Shown in pieces: positions 11,301-20,843 of a stretch of 64,000 nt of DNA. The stretch's first letter is position 1. Each line of letters opens with the position of its first letter. The notes below the pieces were generated by a model, which did not search any database, was not told the DNA's origin, and worked only from the letters and a program-made list of their open reading frames with translations. The stretch is from Tubulanus polymorphus. Taxonomy: Eukaryota > Nemertea > Palaeonemertea > Tubulaniformes > Tubulanidae. Both the position numbers and the translations under genes were made by a program. The stretch is from NCBI RefSeq assembly GCF_964204645.1, contig NC_134034.1, positions 10,473,414-10,537,413 on the forward strand, read 5' to 3'.

Positions 11301-12881
11301 TCCCGTTACTCAACCCACTAGGGTGGAATTTTTTAGAATTTTCAAATTATCTCCAGCACTATAGGGTATTGATTAGTCAGCACTGAAAGGGTTTTAAAGG
11401 CAATCTGATAATCTGAAAATGGGATTGCGTGGAAGTCGAGGATAGAGGAAGCCGGGTGCAGGGATTTTGGTTTATCCTACCTGGCCCCATGATAATGGAA
11501 GCGAATTTCTAAAGGTATCGTTCGACGATACGGAGACGTCGGACAGAGGAAAATGATGATTGTTGACTCCACACGCGGCCATGAACACGAACGTCACTAA
11601 GTTGAACGGCAGGTTGAACGCGGGTAATCCGACACGAGCACACAACGTTCCCAGACCACTGGCTACATAGACACTAGAATGAAAACAAAAAACGAGAATG
11701 CTGACTTGAAAGTTTAATGAAGCCTTATAGAATAACTAATATAATGCTTGACTGCAATTAACTGATATCAATCTCAGTGTAGAGTTAACAACACATTAAC
11801 AATATTGTGTGTTTTGTTCCTCTGATGATGTGGCTTAGTTAAAGCCTCAAAACTGTAAACTGTTTTTACAGATCTGACTGTGGGTTTTTATTTGTTAACA
11901 TATAATGCTTGATATTGTCGAAAATGAATAATATAATCTAAATCATGTAATATTCACGATCAATGAAGTCATAGACATATCGAAGATGTAGTGCACATCC
12001 TCTTAAAAGTAATTATCAAGAGTTATCGAAGATAAGATGATAGCTATGAAATATATCGAATAACGAAATAACCTTCAAAATTCACAACTGTAATTATTAT
12101 TTTGAAAAACTAATAATTTCGGATTAGAAGTGTATCGAATTGAATCGACCGGCAAGTATTCTAGCCACGACATATCGAAGATGTAGTGCACATCCTCTTA
12201 GAAGTAATTATCAAGAAATATCAAAGATAAGATGATAGCTATGAAATAGATCGAATAACGAAATAACCTACAAAATTCATAACTGTAATTGTTGTTTTGA
12301 AAAACTAATACTGATGACGTAGTGCACATCGGGCGACTCGCACGAAACCCCTTGAATAACGCATAGGTATCAATGTATATAAACATTATGTTAACTGGCT
12401 TTACAGCGTCAAAAATTCGATACCTTTTTTGTAAACGTACGTAATCTTACCTGATAGCTGATAAAACAATAACTGGTATAATAACCCAGGCGTAGTGTTG
12501 CTGTTTGTTAAAAGAGGACGCTAACGCCAGTCCGACCAGCATGCCGTGAAACGTCAAGCCGCCGGAAGCGATCGAGCTGCGGTCTAATTTCAAAGCGAGC
12601 GCCACAATAACGGCCACCAGCAGTCCGATCATAGCGTTCGCCGCCACCCAGGGCGTGGCTATCAGCATGCCGATCAAAATAAGCAGTCCGCTGATTGGAT
12701 TATTCAAAAATATCGGCGCCCCGATCGCGCGAAATATCCAGTTGCCGAAGTTTAAAATAAACGGTTTATTTTCGAGCCAACGGTTCAAACAGACAATGTC
12801 GCCCATGATGTATTTCTGTAGAAAGTTCGTCGGTTCCCAATCTGCAATATCATTGCCGTTATGTTCAATTTCTAGTGACAT
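8345..12881 (-). CDS. SLC14-family urea transporter
   Basis: A membrane channel passing urea down its gradient. Exons in phase: 12451-12881, 11481-11673, 10138-10285, 9933-10067 and 8345-8553, giving 371 residues against 389 for human UT-B. Family landmarks are NNPISGLLILIG and LDRSSIASGG in exon 1, LPAFNLPFN in exon 2, SWGQ joined to IFLGLPNSLAQIYG across exons 2-3, WGFNAVLSC in exon 4 and LPALAFPFN in exon 5. Hydrophobic segments fill both homologous halves. The start at 12879-12881 opens a long exon with no earlier in-frame alternative in view. The exon 4-5 junction is the weak point: the phase fits, but about nine residues of a helix are missing relative to vertebrate UTs, so a small exon may lie in the 8554-9932 intron, which also holds a 39-bp minisatellite. 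Family call is strong; vertebrate UT-A versus UT-B cannot be assigned. Confidence 0.9.
8935..8962 (-). other. tRNA T-arm fragment
   Basis: Read on the minus strand, AGCGGGTTCGAGTCCCGCT forms a perfect T-arm hairpin, but no D or anticodon arm accompanies it. It is probably a truncated tRNA-derived repeat inside the urea transporter intron. Confidence 0.4.
9245..9765. repeat. Minisatellite, 39-bp unit, about 13 copies
   Basis: The unit runs GTTCCACAGTTGTGTGGGTT then a TAATTTGACTCTGGATCCA segment. The period is a multiple of three, so both strands stay open; these frames are not genes. It lies in the last urea transporter intron. Three to four copies of the same unit occur at 52775-52920, and its core matches a MITE end at 27588-27612. 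Confidence 0.93.
11117..11397. mobile_element. TTAA-flanked MITE (piggyBac-like), full copy
   Basis: TTAA flanks both ends; terminal inverted repeats read AACCCTTTCAGTGC. The interior carries palindromic CACCGCACTGCGGTG motifs. Other copies: 21951-22248, 27813-27925 (partial), 53031-53333, 56121-56415 and 63100-63232 (partial). The TTAA duplication points to piggyBac-type mobilisation; no transposase is present here. Confidence 0.85.
11815..11880 (+). mobile_element. Possible Penelope-type terminal fragment
   Basis: CTGATGATGTGGCTTAGTTA followed by AAGCC and TCAAAACTG has the layout CTGATGA, hairpin, AAAAC seen in a better form at 19219-19268. The arms GGCTT and AAGCC pair. This copy is degenerate. 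Confidence 0.35.
11973..12315. repeat. Direct duplication of about 146 bp
   Basis: The block from ACATATCGAAGATGTAGTGC to GAAAAACTAATA occurs at about 11973 and again at about 12168 (offset 195) with a few changes. A third fragment (GTAGTGCACATC) lies near 12318. It is in urea transporter intron 1. Confidence 0.85.
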
Positions 12882-13269
12882 TTTTTGTCACGATTTTGAC
12901 GATTGATTTCTCGCCGATAACTCAGCCTATACAGTTTGATATCGTGTAAAGCTTAGATTTTTTGTTAAGCTTGGGTATCTTCGTTATCGGAGTAGTTTGT
13001 TTTCCCCACGCTACTGCGTGTCCAGACGAAATATTCTGCAATGTGAGAAACAGTGACGCGTTAGCACAAGCTTACACCGATGGAAAGAAAGTAATTTCAC
13101 CTTACATTACACATGCACGTATAAATTAGTTTATACGTCCTGTACTACTATAAGAGTAGGGAGAGAGAACCAGACATCTCAGACGCCGCGCCAGAAAGGA
13201 TTGACCAAGTGTTGCCTTGATATATATTCCAATCCTTAATCTAATAACAGAAAAAAAGGATACATTGAC

Positions 13270-13341
13270 GATCCTGCCAGGACTCGAACCTGGAATCCCC
13301 TGATTCGTAGTCAGATGCCTTATCCATTGGGCCACAGGACC
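13270..13341 (-). tRNA. tRNA-Arg (anticodon ACG)
   Basis: The minus-strand 72-mer folds fully. The acceptor stem GGTCCTG pairs with CAGGATC (one G-U), the anticodon arm is TCTGA-CTACGAA-TCAGG with anticodon ACG, and the T-arm is CCAGG-TTCGAGT-CCTGG. The D-arm contains the A-box sequence TGGCCCAATGG. All stems are intact, unlike the tRNA-like repeats elsewhere in the window, so it is probably functional. It has no intron. Confidence 0.93.
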
Positions 13342-13399
13342 GGTCATGAACATAGTTATAGAAACGAAAAACATGTTCCGCGGTACACGTTCGTTTCAA

Positions 13400-14070
13400 T
13401 TAGAAGAAGTTAGACAAGGAAATAGTCATGAGTGCCATCGAGAAAGACATGGGATATTCGTATTATCTATTGTTTGCATTTAAAGGCGGTCGTATAGGTC
13501 GACCTTGCGGCACTACGCGGCCAGGTGTCGCACATATTGACGTGAGATGAAATGAATCTATATCTGAACCACGTTATCAACGGTCTCGGTTCTAATTGAC
13601 ACTCGGGTGCATCTATCTATTCCAGGAACACGATTATTAGAAAGACGATACACGAAATAATAATTATTTCTATAATTATTACGAACTCGTGCAGATACGA
13701 AAATAAACCGACGGCGCATCTTCGCGCCGTTCTCGGCACGAAATGCAATCCTTTCGTCTGAATTCGCGTTGATTGCCTCCGCGCGCAATTACTCACTGCC
13801 GACAGGCGATGCAAAATGAAACCGGTGTTTTAGGTGGATTGAGGCGAGTGACTGAGGAAGGTATTATCATCAGCGATGGTAAATAGATTGCGTTTCGTTC
13901 GCAGCGATATCCGAAGTAACCGGTAAATACATCGCAGAAAATTATATATGGACTAAGGCTAATTAAAGCATTGACGAAACACATTTCGTGTTGTGTCCGC
14001 GTTGTTAAGATGATGTAAAGACAGTAATTAATAGTAATAATTACACTTATAATGATAGTGACCAGAAGTT
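13400..14070. other. Intergenic, no gene seen
   Basis: AT-rich sequence upstream of the tRNA. A single end-like remnant of the GTCGC foldback family lies near 13483 (GTCGTATAGGTCGACCTTGC). No frame resembles a known protein. Confidence 0.5.
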
Positions 14071-14074
14071 TGCG

Positions 14075-14425
14075 AAATACAGTAGACTCTCTCTCTTGCT
14101 GCGGTTTAGTTGAGCCTGGTAAAATTCTACCCCGAGTTGGTGTTAAATACTGAGTAAGAGTTTGTAAAATACAGTAGACTCTGTCTCTTACTGCGGTTTA
14201 GTTGAGACTGGTAAAATTCTACCCCGAGTTTGTGTTAAATACTGAGTAAAAGTTTGTGTGATACAGTAGACTCTGTCTCTTACTGCAGTAAAGTTGAGAC
14301 TGGTAAAATTCTACCCCGAGTTGGTGTCAAATACTGAGTATGAGTTTGTGAAATACAGTAGACTCTGTCTCTTACTGCGGTATTGTTGAGACTGGTAAAA
14401 TTCTACCCCGAGTTGGTGTCAAATG
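14075..14425. repeat. Minisatellite, unit about 90 bp, about 4 copies
   Basis: The unit begins ACAGTAGACTCTGTCTCTTA and includes CTGGTAAAATTCTACCCCGA. A related fragment (TCTTACTGCAGTAAAGTTGA) occupies the first bases of the window, showing it is a dispersed family. Confidence 0.88.
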
Positions 14426-14763
14426 TTATGAATATCGGATTAAGTCATGGCACGCCTACGACACGGACAATTCCTTCCGATGTCAACAAAATGATCACCG
14501 TCAGAGACAGTAATATATTGTGATTTAATACGATTAAAAGCTTCTGATCGTCTGCCATAAATCAACTGATTAATTTGATATATCGAAGGCGTTTCCATAG
14601 TTCCTCTGTCACCGCAGAGCAAACGCGGCACGATTTTCGTTTTTTATTTTCATTCTTAAAAATTACATCGCATACAATTCACAGTCACGCGTATGAGATT
14701 GTTTTAGCGGGGGAGCATTGGGGTAGAGGATATTCTATATATTCATTGAAAACCTGCGTGATA

Positions 14764-14851
14764 TATGCGCGTCCTCGCTTGCCAGGGTTTGATTGCCGTC
14801 CTTCGAGCTCACGCCAAGTAGTAGATCAAACCCTGACAAGCGAGGATGCGC
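14764..14851. repeat. Perfect-stem hairpin, arms about 27 bp
   Basis: CCTCGCTTGCCAGGGTTTGA and its near-inverse TCAAACCCTGACAAGCGAGG are separated by about 30 bp. It is probably a small foldback element or an element end pair. Confidence 0.7.
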
Positions 14852-15956
14852 AGGTCGTCTGTTGGTCCTATACGTACGAGACCCGGGTCCGATCCGTGTG
14901 GTGCGCGTAATTTCACGTTCATTTCTCTTGATCATTACACGGACTTTGGTGCTACCAACAGACTTATTTCTGCCATTGACCGTTATTTTAACCGTTATTT
15001 TTCCTCGATTGTGGACCGAGACATGGATGCATAAGAATTTACCAAATCATTTTTTAGGGGAGGTCATGAAACGAACGTTCTAGCATATCTTCCCATTTTA
15101 CGATATGCCGATGAAATTTTATCTTCGAACTTTTTTTAGAAAGTGCCTATTTCTGGTGAAAAGTAAGAAAAAGAGGTTACTGTATTTCCCGTTTGGTCCA
15201 AATCTTTGTTCAGACGATAGGATCGTATATACAGCGGAAGATACCGATTAACAACACGAGTGCGCACCTCACGGAAATTACCGAACATCACCGAACGCTT
15301 CGTCGAAAAATTGCCACCGGGATTTTTTTAGCGCGTTGAATCGATTCCGGAGCACCGTTTCTCATCGTGATTAGATAAAATAGTGATGCAGTGGATAATT
15401 TTCTGCAGTGTTATTTCTTCTCACGCGAGCGACGCGACCGCGCGTACGTGTTAACACTTCGGCGGAGATGAAAAATACCGGAGACTCTACGCCGAAGAAA
15501 ATTACCACGACACAAAAATATCTCTCGCCGGGCACGTAACTCTGCCTTTCATATCGATACGAATTTCAGGACTCAGCCTTTTTACTATTTACATGGTTCC
15601 CATAGAACAGGTAAATTGGTCAAAACCAATGGGAAAAATTAATTCCCGGTTTGGAAATATTTGGGAATTTGAAAAATTTTCCTAAAATCAGGGAAATGTT
15701 TTGGATATTCATCTTCATTTCACGTATTGCAATTTTCCTTCAGAATCAACCGTCACCACTAAAATGTTGACTGTAGCATAATTGTATCTGTTCGTTTCCA
15801 TTTTTGGGAAAATTTAAAAATCACCCATGAAATACTCGGGGAAAACTAGGGAATTTCTTATTCATGTAACTTTATAACAATAAGAAAAAACAATATCCGT
15901 GTATGTACGATATCGTAGCCATCATCAGAAAGATCGTAGCTATCATCAGTAGGCCT

Positions 15957-16000
15957 TTCTCGTTTTGGCTGTATTCATAGTGGGATTTCTCGCGTTTAAA
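15957..16000 (+). repeat. Penelope-associated direct repeat, copy 1
   Basis: TTTCTCGTTTTGGCTGTATT and TGTGGGATTTCTCGCGTTTA-type sequence recurs at 19292-19338 with few changes, downstream of the Penelope endonuclease remnant. Penelope-like elements carry terminal direct repeats, so these may be remnants of such termini. Confidence 0.5.
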
Positions 16001-16639
16001 TCTAGTTAACCTCGAAGTACTATCAGTATTTACGTTTTGCTTCAGTCAGTCGGAGACAGAATAGCCACATTCAAACGTGGTGAACGCGATGATAGAATTG
16101 GAAAATTATTTGTTGAAAGATTAAAAATTTGAAATTGAAAAACAAAAACATTTTGATGGCCGTAATTGTCCAGAAGTTGGCGTAAATTTTAACTGAAAAC
16201 GTTAATGCGATACCGTATACGAGTCTACCATTTAACGCTAACGCTGGCTCTCCAAAGAAACCACTGCCAGTAAACAATATTTCGTAAATGCTTGTTTGAT
16301 GTTCTATATATTTTACATATTTCTATTTTCTAGAATATTCTTCCACCCATCTGATTCGTCGAATGCAGCGCATTGACTTGAACGCGGTTGGCGTGATAAA
16401 CCAATTGAAAATAGGCGCAGTGGAAATCAAACAACAAAATCTGTCATCCGCACGTTTCAGATAACATATTTCTTTCCATTTTCGAAGATTAATTTTCAAT
16501 TTTTTTTTGTTAAATTGGGGTAGCTTATAAGATGGAAAGAAGAGATTTTTTCGAAAAAAATTTTAGACGTTGAATTGCGGGATTATATCGTAAGCATATA
16601 CAAATGAAAGAAAAACAGTTTTAAGTAACTAAGAAAAAA

Positions 16640-17260
16640 ACGATGCCTTACCCTACCTCCATATGCGAAGTTCTCTTTTTACAGCAGGTGTTTTCGCGTC
16701 GGAGGAGCAGAAACAACTGATCTCTCTCGCCGTCGACGCTGCCGCTTGTGAAGCGCGTCTAACCGTTGCCATGGTAGCTGAGTTTTTATTTTCCAGCGCG
16801 CGCTCGGTCAGCAGATAGTGACAGTGTGTGCACGCACTTTTGAAACCGTGGAAAACGAACAAAATGGCCGCTGCCATAATGCGCACGTTTCTAGATGGCA
16901 TCAGACCACCGTTAGGTTAGTAAGCCTTCGAAGTGCTTCAAGGACAAGATTCAAATTAGCAACGAGACTGAAAACGAAGTCCCACATATACGTTACCACG
17001 AGTGCCAAGTGGGCCCTGCCCGTTTGGCCAGACTAAAACCGTCGGACCAGGCCCGAGCCAAATTTTAGCGAGGTTCAAATTGTTGCGTGTGAATTGCAAC
17101 TGACACTTCGCTTCGTTTAAGCAGTGTTTAGTATCGAGTGAGTGACGTGCTGATCCTTGACAATTTGGCCCGGGCCAAATCGGCGTCTCCGTTTGATCGC
17201 GGCTAGATCTTTGTGAACGCAGGGTTCAAACCGCGTCCGCGGGTACGTCAGCGCATCACA
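16640..17260. promoter_or_regulatory. CpG-rich stretch, possible promoter or first exon
   Basis: This is markedly richer in CpG than its surroundings. The plus strand has a good acceptor (CTCTTTTTACAG, ending at 16684) opening a 40-codon frame to a stop. The minus strand has a longer frame starting near 16901 with a hydrophobic segment. The two overlap, so at most one is real. Neither is recognised. A promoter for the upstream part of the urea transporter gene is another possibility. Confidence 0.3.
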
Positions 17261-17429
17261 TCTGTCTTTTTACTGAATTTGTGACGACGCAATTCATTTA
17301 ATGACGACACAAACGACACTGCTACCTGTGATTATAACAGCGTCACAAAACAATGCATCGAGCAGATCATAAACTCGAGCATTGTGCGAAGAAAAATATA
17401 GTCCCTCTTTTTCCCTATCGGTACCCCGA

Positions 17430-17595
17430 TCACCCGGCCACCCGACAATCCTCCCATACACTCGACCCAAACCGACAATCCCTTCCCCCATATACTCGAC
17501 ACAAACCGACAATCCCTTTCCCCATGTACTGCACCCAAACAGACAGTCCCTCTACCCGGCATACACCCCACCCAAACCGACAATCCTCCTCACTG
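17430..17595. repeat. Degenerate tandem repeat, about 37-bp unit
   Basis: Four to five copies of a C-rich unit (CCAAACCGACAATCCCTT and variants, then CCCATATACTCGAC). Reading frames through it are repeat artefacts. Confidence 0.75.
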
Positions 17596-18329
17596 AAATT
17601 CCTTTGAAGGTTCGTCCGCGCTTTCGATCGAACGAATCGATTGATGGTAAAAATAGCGCTCAGTCATTTTGAATCGAACTTCTTTTTGCTTACATATAAT
17701 CGATATCAACAACATATGTGTGATTACCGTACGACATGATTACTCTGCGTATGAAATCATTTTCCTGCGCGCTAATAGATCCTATCTAGGCCCATTACTA
17801 ACAGACCGGCGGTAGAGAGAAGGATTCGATATCGTTTTTTAAACTACCCGATAATTTCGACCCGATATTTGGTCACGAGGCGTCGGTTTCAATTATGTAT
17901 ATTCAAATTACGTATACACAATCGATAATGGTAGCTGTTTGAAACTGGGTAAGATTCGAATTTTTCGATTTTTGAACGACCACTTTGTGGATTGTCTTCT
18001 TTTTGCATCACGATCTTCACCCGAACGTGGATCTCAGTTAAGGTCGATCTGTGCGCGATGAGGAACGCTCTACTATCGCGATCTTCGCCCGACCGAATTG
18101 AGGGTTCCCGGTGAACTGTCCGGATATGAGGGACAATCCTAACTGTTATACCGTGCGTAATATTGCATAAATGGTTTCCAGTTATATCGTATCCTTCGCC
18201 TTTTGTTCCTTTTCTCGAAAAATCTAAAACCCCCTCGATCTCTTAAACAAACAACTCATTTTTACTTATAACAACAAACGTTGACCTAATCGTACCCATA
18301 ACTCCCCTTAATTAAACTGAACCCCTGAA

Positions 18330-18655
18330 CATTGGTGTGTATAAAATTCCCTGTAAAGTTTGTAATAAAATATATATTGGTGCGATTTACACAAGCGCAT
18401 CCGTGAGCATAAAAACGATGTTAAGCCTGAAAGTGATGATTGCCAATCATGTTTACGAAACCAGCCACGATTTTGATTTTGAAAATACATCCATAATTTT
18501 CCCCTGTCCAGTAAAAAAATTAAACTACACATTATGGAATCGGCTCTGATTATCGAAAACTTGGAAATTGTGTTAATTTGAATAACGGTTTCTCCTTCCA
18601 CAACCTTTTGATCTCGCTTCTCTTGTACCCACGTCTTATTAATTCCCTCCATTGG
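18330..18655 (+). mobile_element. Penelope-like element remnant: GIY-YIG endonuclease
   Basis: The frame VYKIPCKVCNKIYIG is the start of the GIY-YIG nuclease domain of Penelope-like retroelements, with the expected cysteine pair and YIG. Downstream, FDFENTSIIF and FHNLLISLL continue in a conserved manner but in shifted frames. A region around 18385-18440 has lost the arginine-containing catalytic stretch to indels. No reverse transcriptase is recognisable upstream, so this is a 5'-truncated, dead 3' fragment. Confidence 0.75.
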
Positions 18656-19218
18656 TTGCCCTTATGAATATCACTTTTTACTCGTCTGCCCGTACTTCCA
18701 GGAATCCAGAGCTAGATATATCCCGGAGCGTTATTGGAGATTCCCCAATAACGTAAAGTTGTATGATTTGTTTGACTCAAATTGCCAAACTCTTAAAAAA
18801 TTGGCGTTGTATATACGCAAATGTTTAATACATTTCTAATGTTAAATGTTGCAATGTCTATTGTAAATTAATTTTGTGCTCTGTGCAATTGTATAATTGT
18901 GGAGTAAATAAACTTAACTTAACTTATTATCGCTTGCTTGTTTCCACGCACTCACTGATTATCGCCTTTCATGTTCCTTCCCTGTGTTTTCATCTGATTA
19001 CCCTTAGCTTGTCCTCACGTTTTAATCACTTAAGTTTGTGTATTTTGTTTTTAAATTACTTTAATTTGTAATACCCCCCTGTTTGCTATTGCTTACTTTA
19101 CTGTTGTTTTCCAGCCGTTATTTCATAACTTTAATCTATTCCCCTTTCAACTTTTTAATCACTCACTCTGTTTCTATTGTTTTGTTCTTTTATAAATATC
19201 TTGTAATATTCTCCTGTT

Positions 19219-19268
19219 CTGCGTACGCCTGATGATGGCTAACAGTCTTTAGCCGAAACGTTGCGCAA
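19219..19268 (+). ncRNA. Hammerhead-ribozyme-like motif of Penelope type
   Basis: CTGATGA (19229-19235) is followed by a 6-bp hairpin, GGCTAA with TTAGCC, then GAAAC (19255-19259): the order and bases of a hammerhead catalytic core with stem II. Penelope-like elements are known to carry hammerhead motifs, and this sits about 570 bp after the endonuclease remnant. The flanks GCGTACG and CGTTGCGC can pair with each other, which does not give an obvious stem I plus stem III. Self-cleavage is therefore uncertain. Confidence 0.5.
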
Positions 19269-19291
19269 ATATATATACTCTTCTATTCAAG

Positions 19292-19338
19292 TTTCTCGTT
19301 TTAGCTGCATTTATTGTGGGATTTCTCGCGTTTATATC
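19292..19338 (+). repeat. Penelope-associated direct repeat, copy 2
   Basis: Matches 15957-16000 (TTTCTCGTTTTAGCTGCATT then TGTGGGATTTCTCGCG) and follows the hammerhead-like motif. Together they bracket the endonuclease remnant. Confidence 0.55.
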
Positions 19339-19339
19339 G

Positions 19340-20843
19340 TATCCTACCCGCCCCGACGATGCTTGATGACAGTATCACAATTATCAATTCATTATTCATA
19401 CAAATTTTAATTTATCGTTTGCCCGTTTGCGCAATACTCGACGGTGCTTAGTACGTAGAATAGGGGCTTAGTGATATTTGCTTTATTAACGAACAGAACA
19501 CCGCGCTGCTCGGCTACAGTTGACGCGAATTCTTATTAACGCTCATTAACAGGATGGTGGCTTGTTAGGCCATGACGCACAAATTAAGCCTACAACTGTC
19601 AGCCTTCACTCGGAATTTACCGCCGAACGAAGCCTCTGTCGTCTGTTTCAATTAACTTAAATCTAGCGTTGTGTGCGGGTTCTAATGAGTGGCACTTCAA
19701 AATTAGTTCGGCCGGGGCGGCTCTGATAAACTGATTCTTTATGGCTTGTTCTAATCTCGGTGTGTGCCATACGTTAGAAGAAACTTGAAACATGTTTTTG
19801 TAAAAAAAAATAAACACTACAGTCAAACCCGCTTAATCTGGATCGTCTTAATCCGGATTTAGGTCTTATCCGGACGATATTCGCAGTCCATTTGTTGATT
19901 AATATACGAGAAAATGACTTGTAATCCGGACATCCCGTAAACCGACCAATTGGCCCCAAATGACCCGAATTTAGCGGGTATTACTGTAAAAACGACAATT
20001 TTAACATCAGTTCGGGCCGAAAGAATATTGTCCGAAATTCGATATAGATTTTTCGATAAAATGGTGCTAGGCCCTATATATTATAATTTTTGTAACCTTT
20101 AAATTTTAATCGATAATCGTGTAACTTACAAACCCCCCACACCTGCCGGGAGCGAAACATTGAAAACGGAATGTACAGAGTTGTGTGATCGGCGGTCGAA
20201 TTACAGAGTTGTGTGATCGGCGGTCGAATTTACAAACTGTTTTTGTTTAAATCGAAGTACATAATTGGAAATGTCGGTTCTATCTCATTCAAACAATTCT
20301 TCTTATTGAGGCCAACCGAACTGTTCACCCGGTCCTGGAAGTGTTTTTTTCCACGCATGATCTACGCCCGCTCAACGATCCTTGTGCCCGGTGGTGTCGT
20401 GCAAACTGGTTATGCGATGATGAAGTCAAACTTTGAAGTACTTTCAACTTGGTTGTGGCCCCTTTCTAATGCCGAGTTATCCCAGCGTTGAACACCGAAC
20501 ATTTTTACAATGAAAGCACAGGGACTTATCAATGACCACGTATCACTATGACCAACCCTATGAGAGTAAAGAGTTGGTTTAATGCAGTCTTAGTCTTTTG
20601 TCAAAAGACAAATTACCAATGTATCAAACTAACCGAATTACAACGATTTCAATGATCGACGAAAGACCATACGTCTAAGGTACTGATTACTGATCAATTG
20701 TGACAAGTCCCTGCCGTGACTGAAAAACAACCGATTTAGAACGCCTTTTTTCCTAGGGACATTTTGAGACGAGTCCAAGTCCACATCCGACGATTAGATT
20801 CGCGTTTCTAACGGATGCCCGGTGGTATTTAGTACGCCGCAAA
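19340..20843. other. Upstream flank of WDR75, no gene seen
   Basis: AT-rich sequence with a 28-bp tandem duplication at 20175-20228 (ACAGAGTTGTGTGATCGGCG). The WDR75 promoter should lie just before 20844; no TATA box is evident. Confidence 0.5.

Noticed and set aside
15360-15545. Two short start-like frames (MQWIIFCSVISS and MKNTGDSTPKKITTTQ)
   Set aside because: Both under 25 residues; a GTAACT donor after the second is possible but nothing downstream joins.
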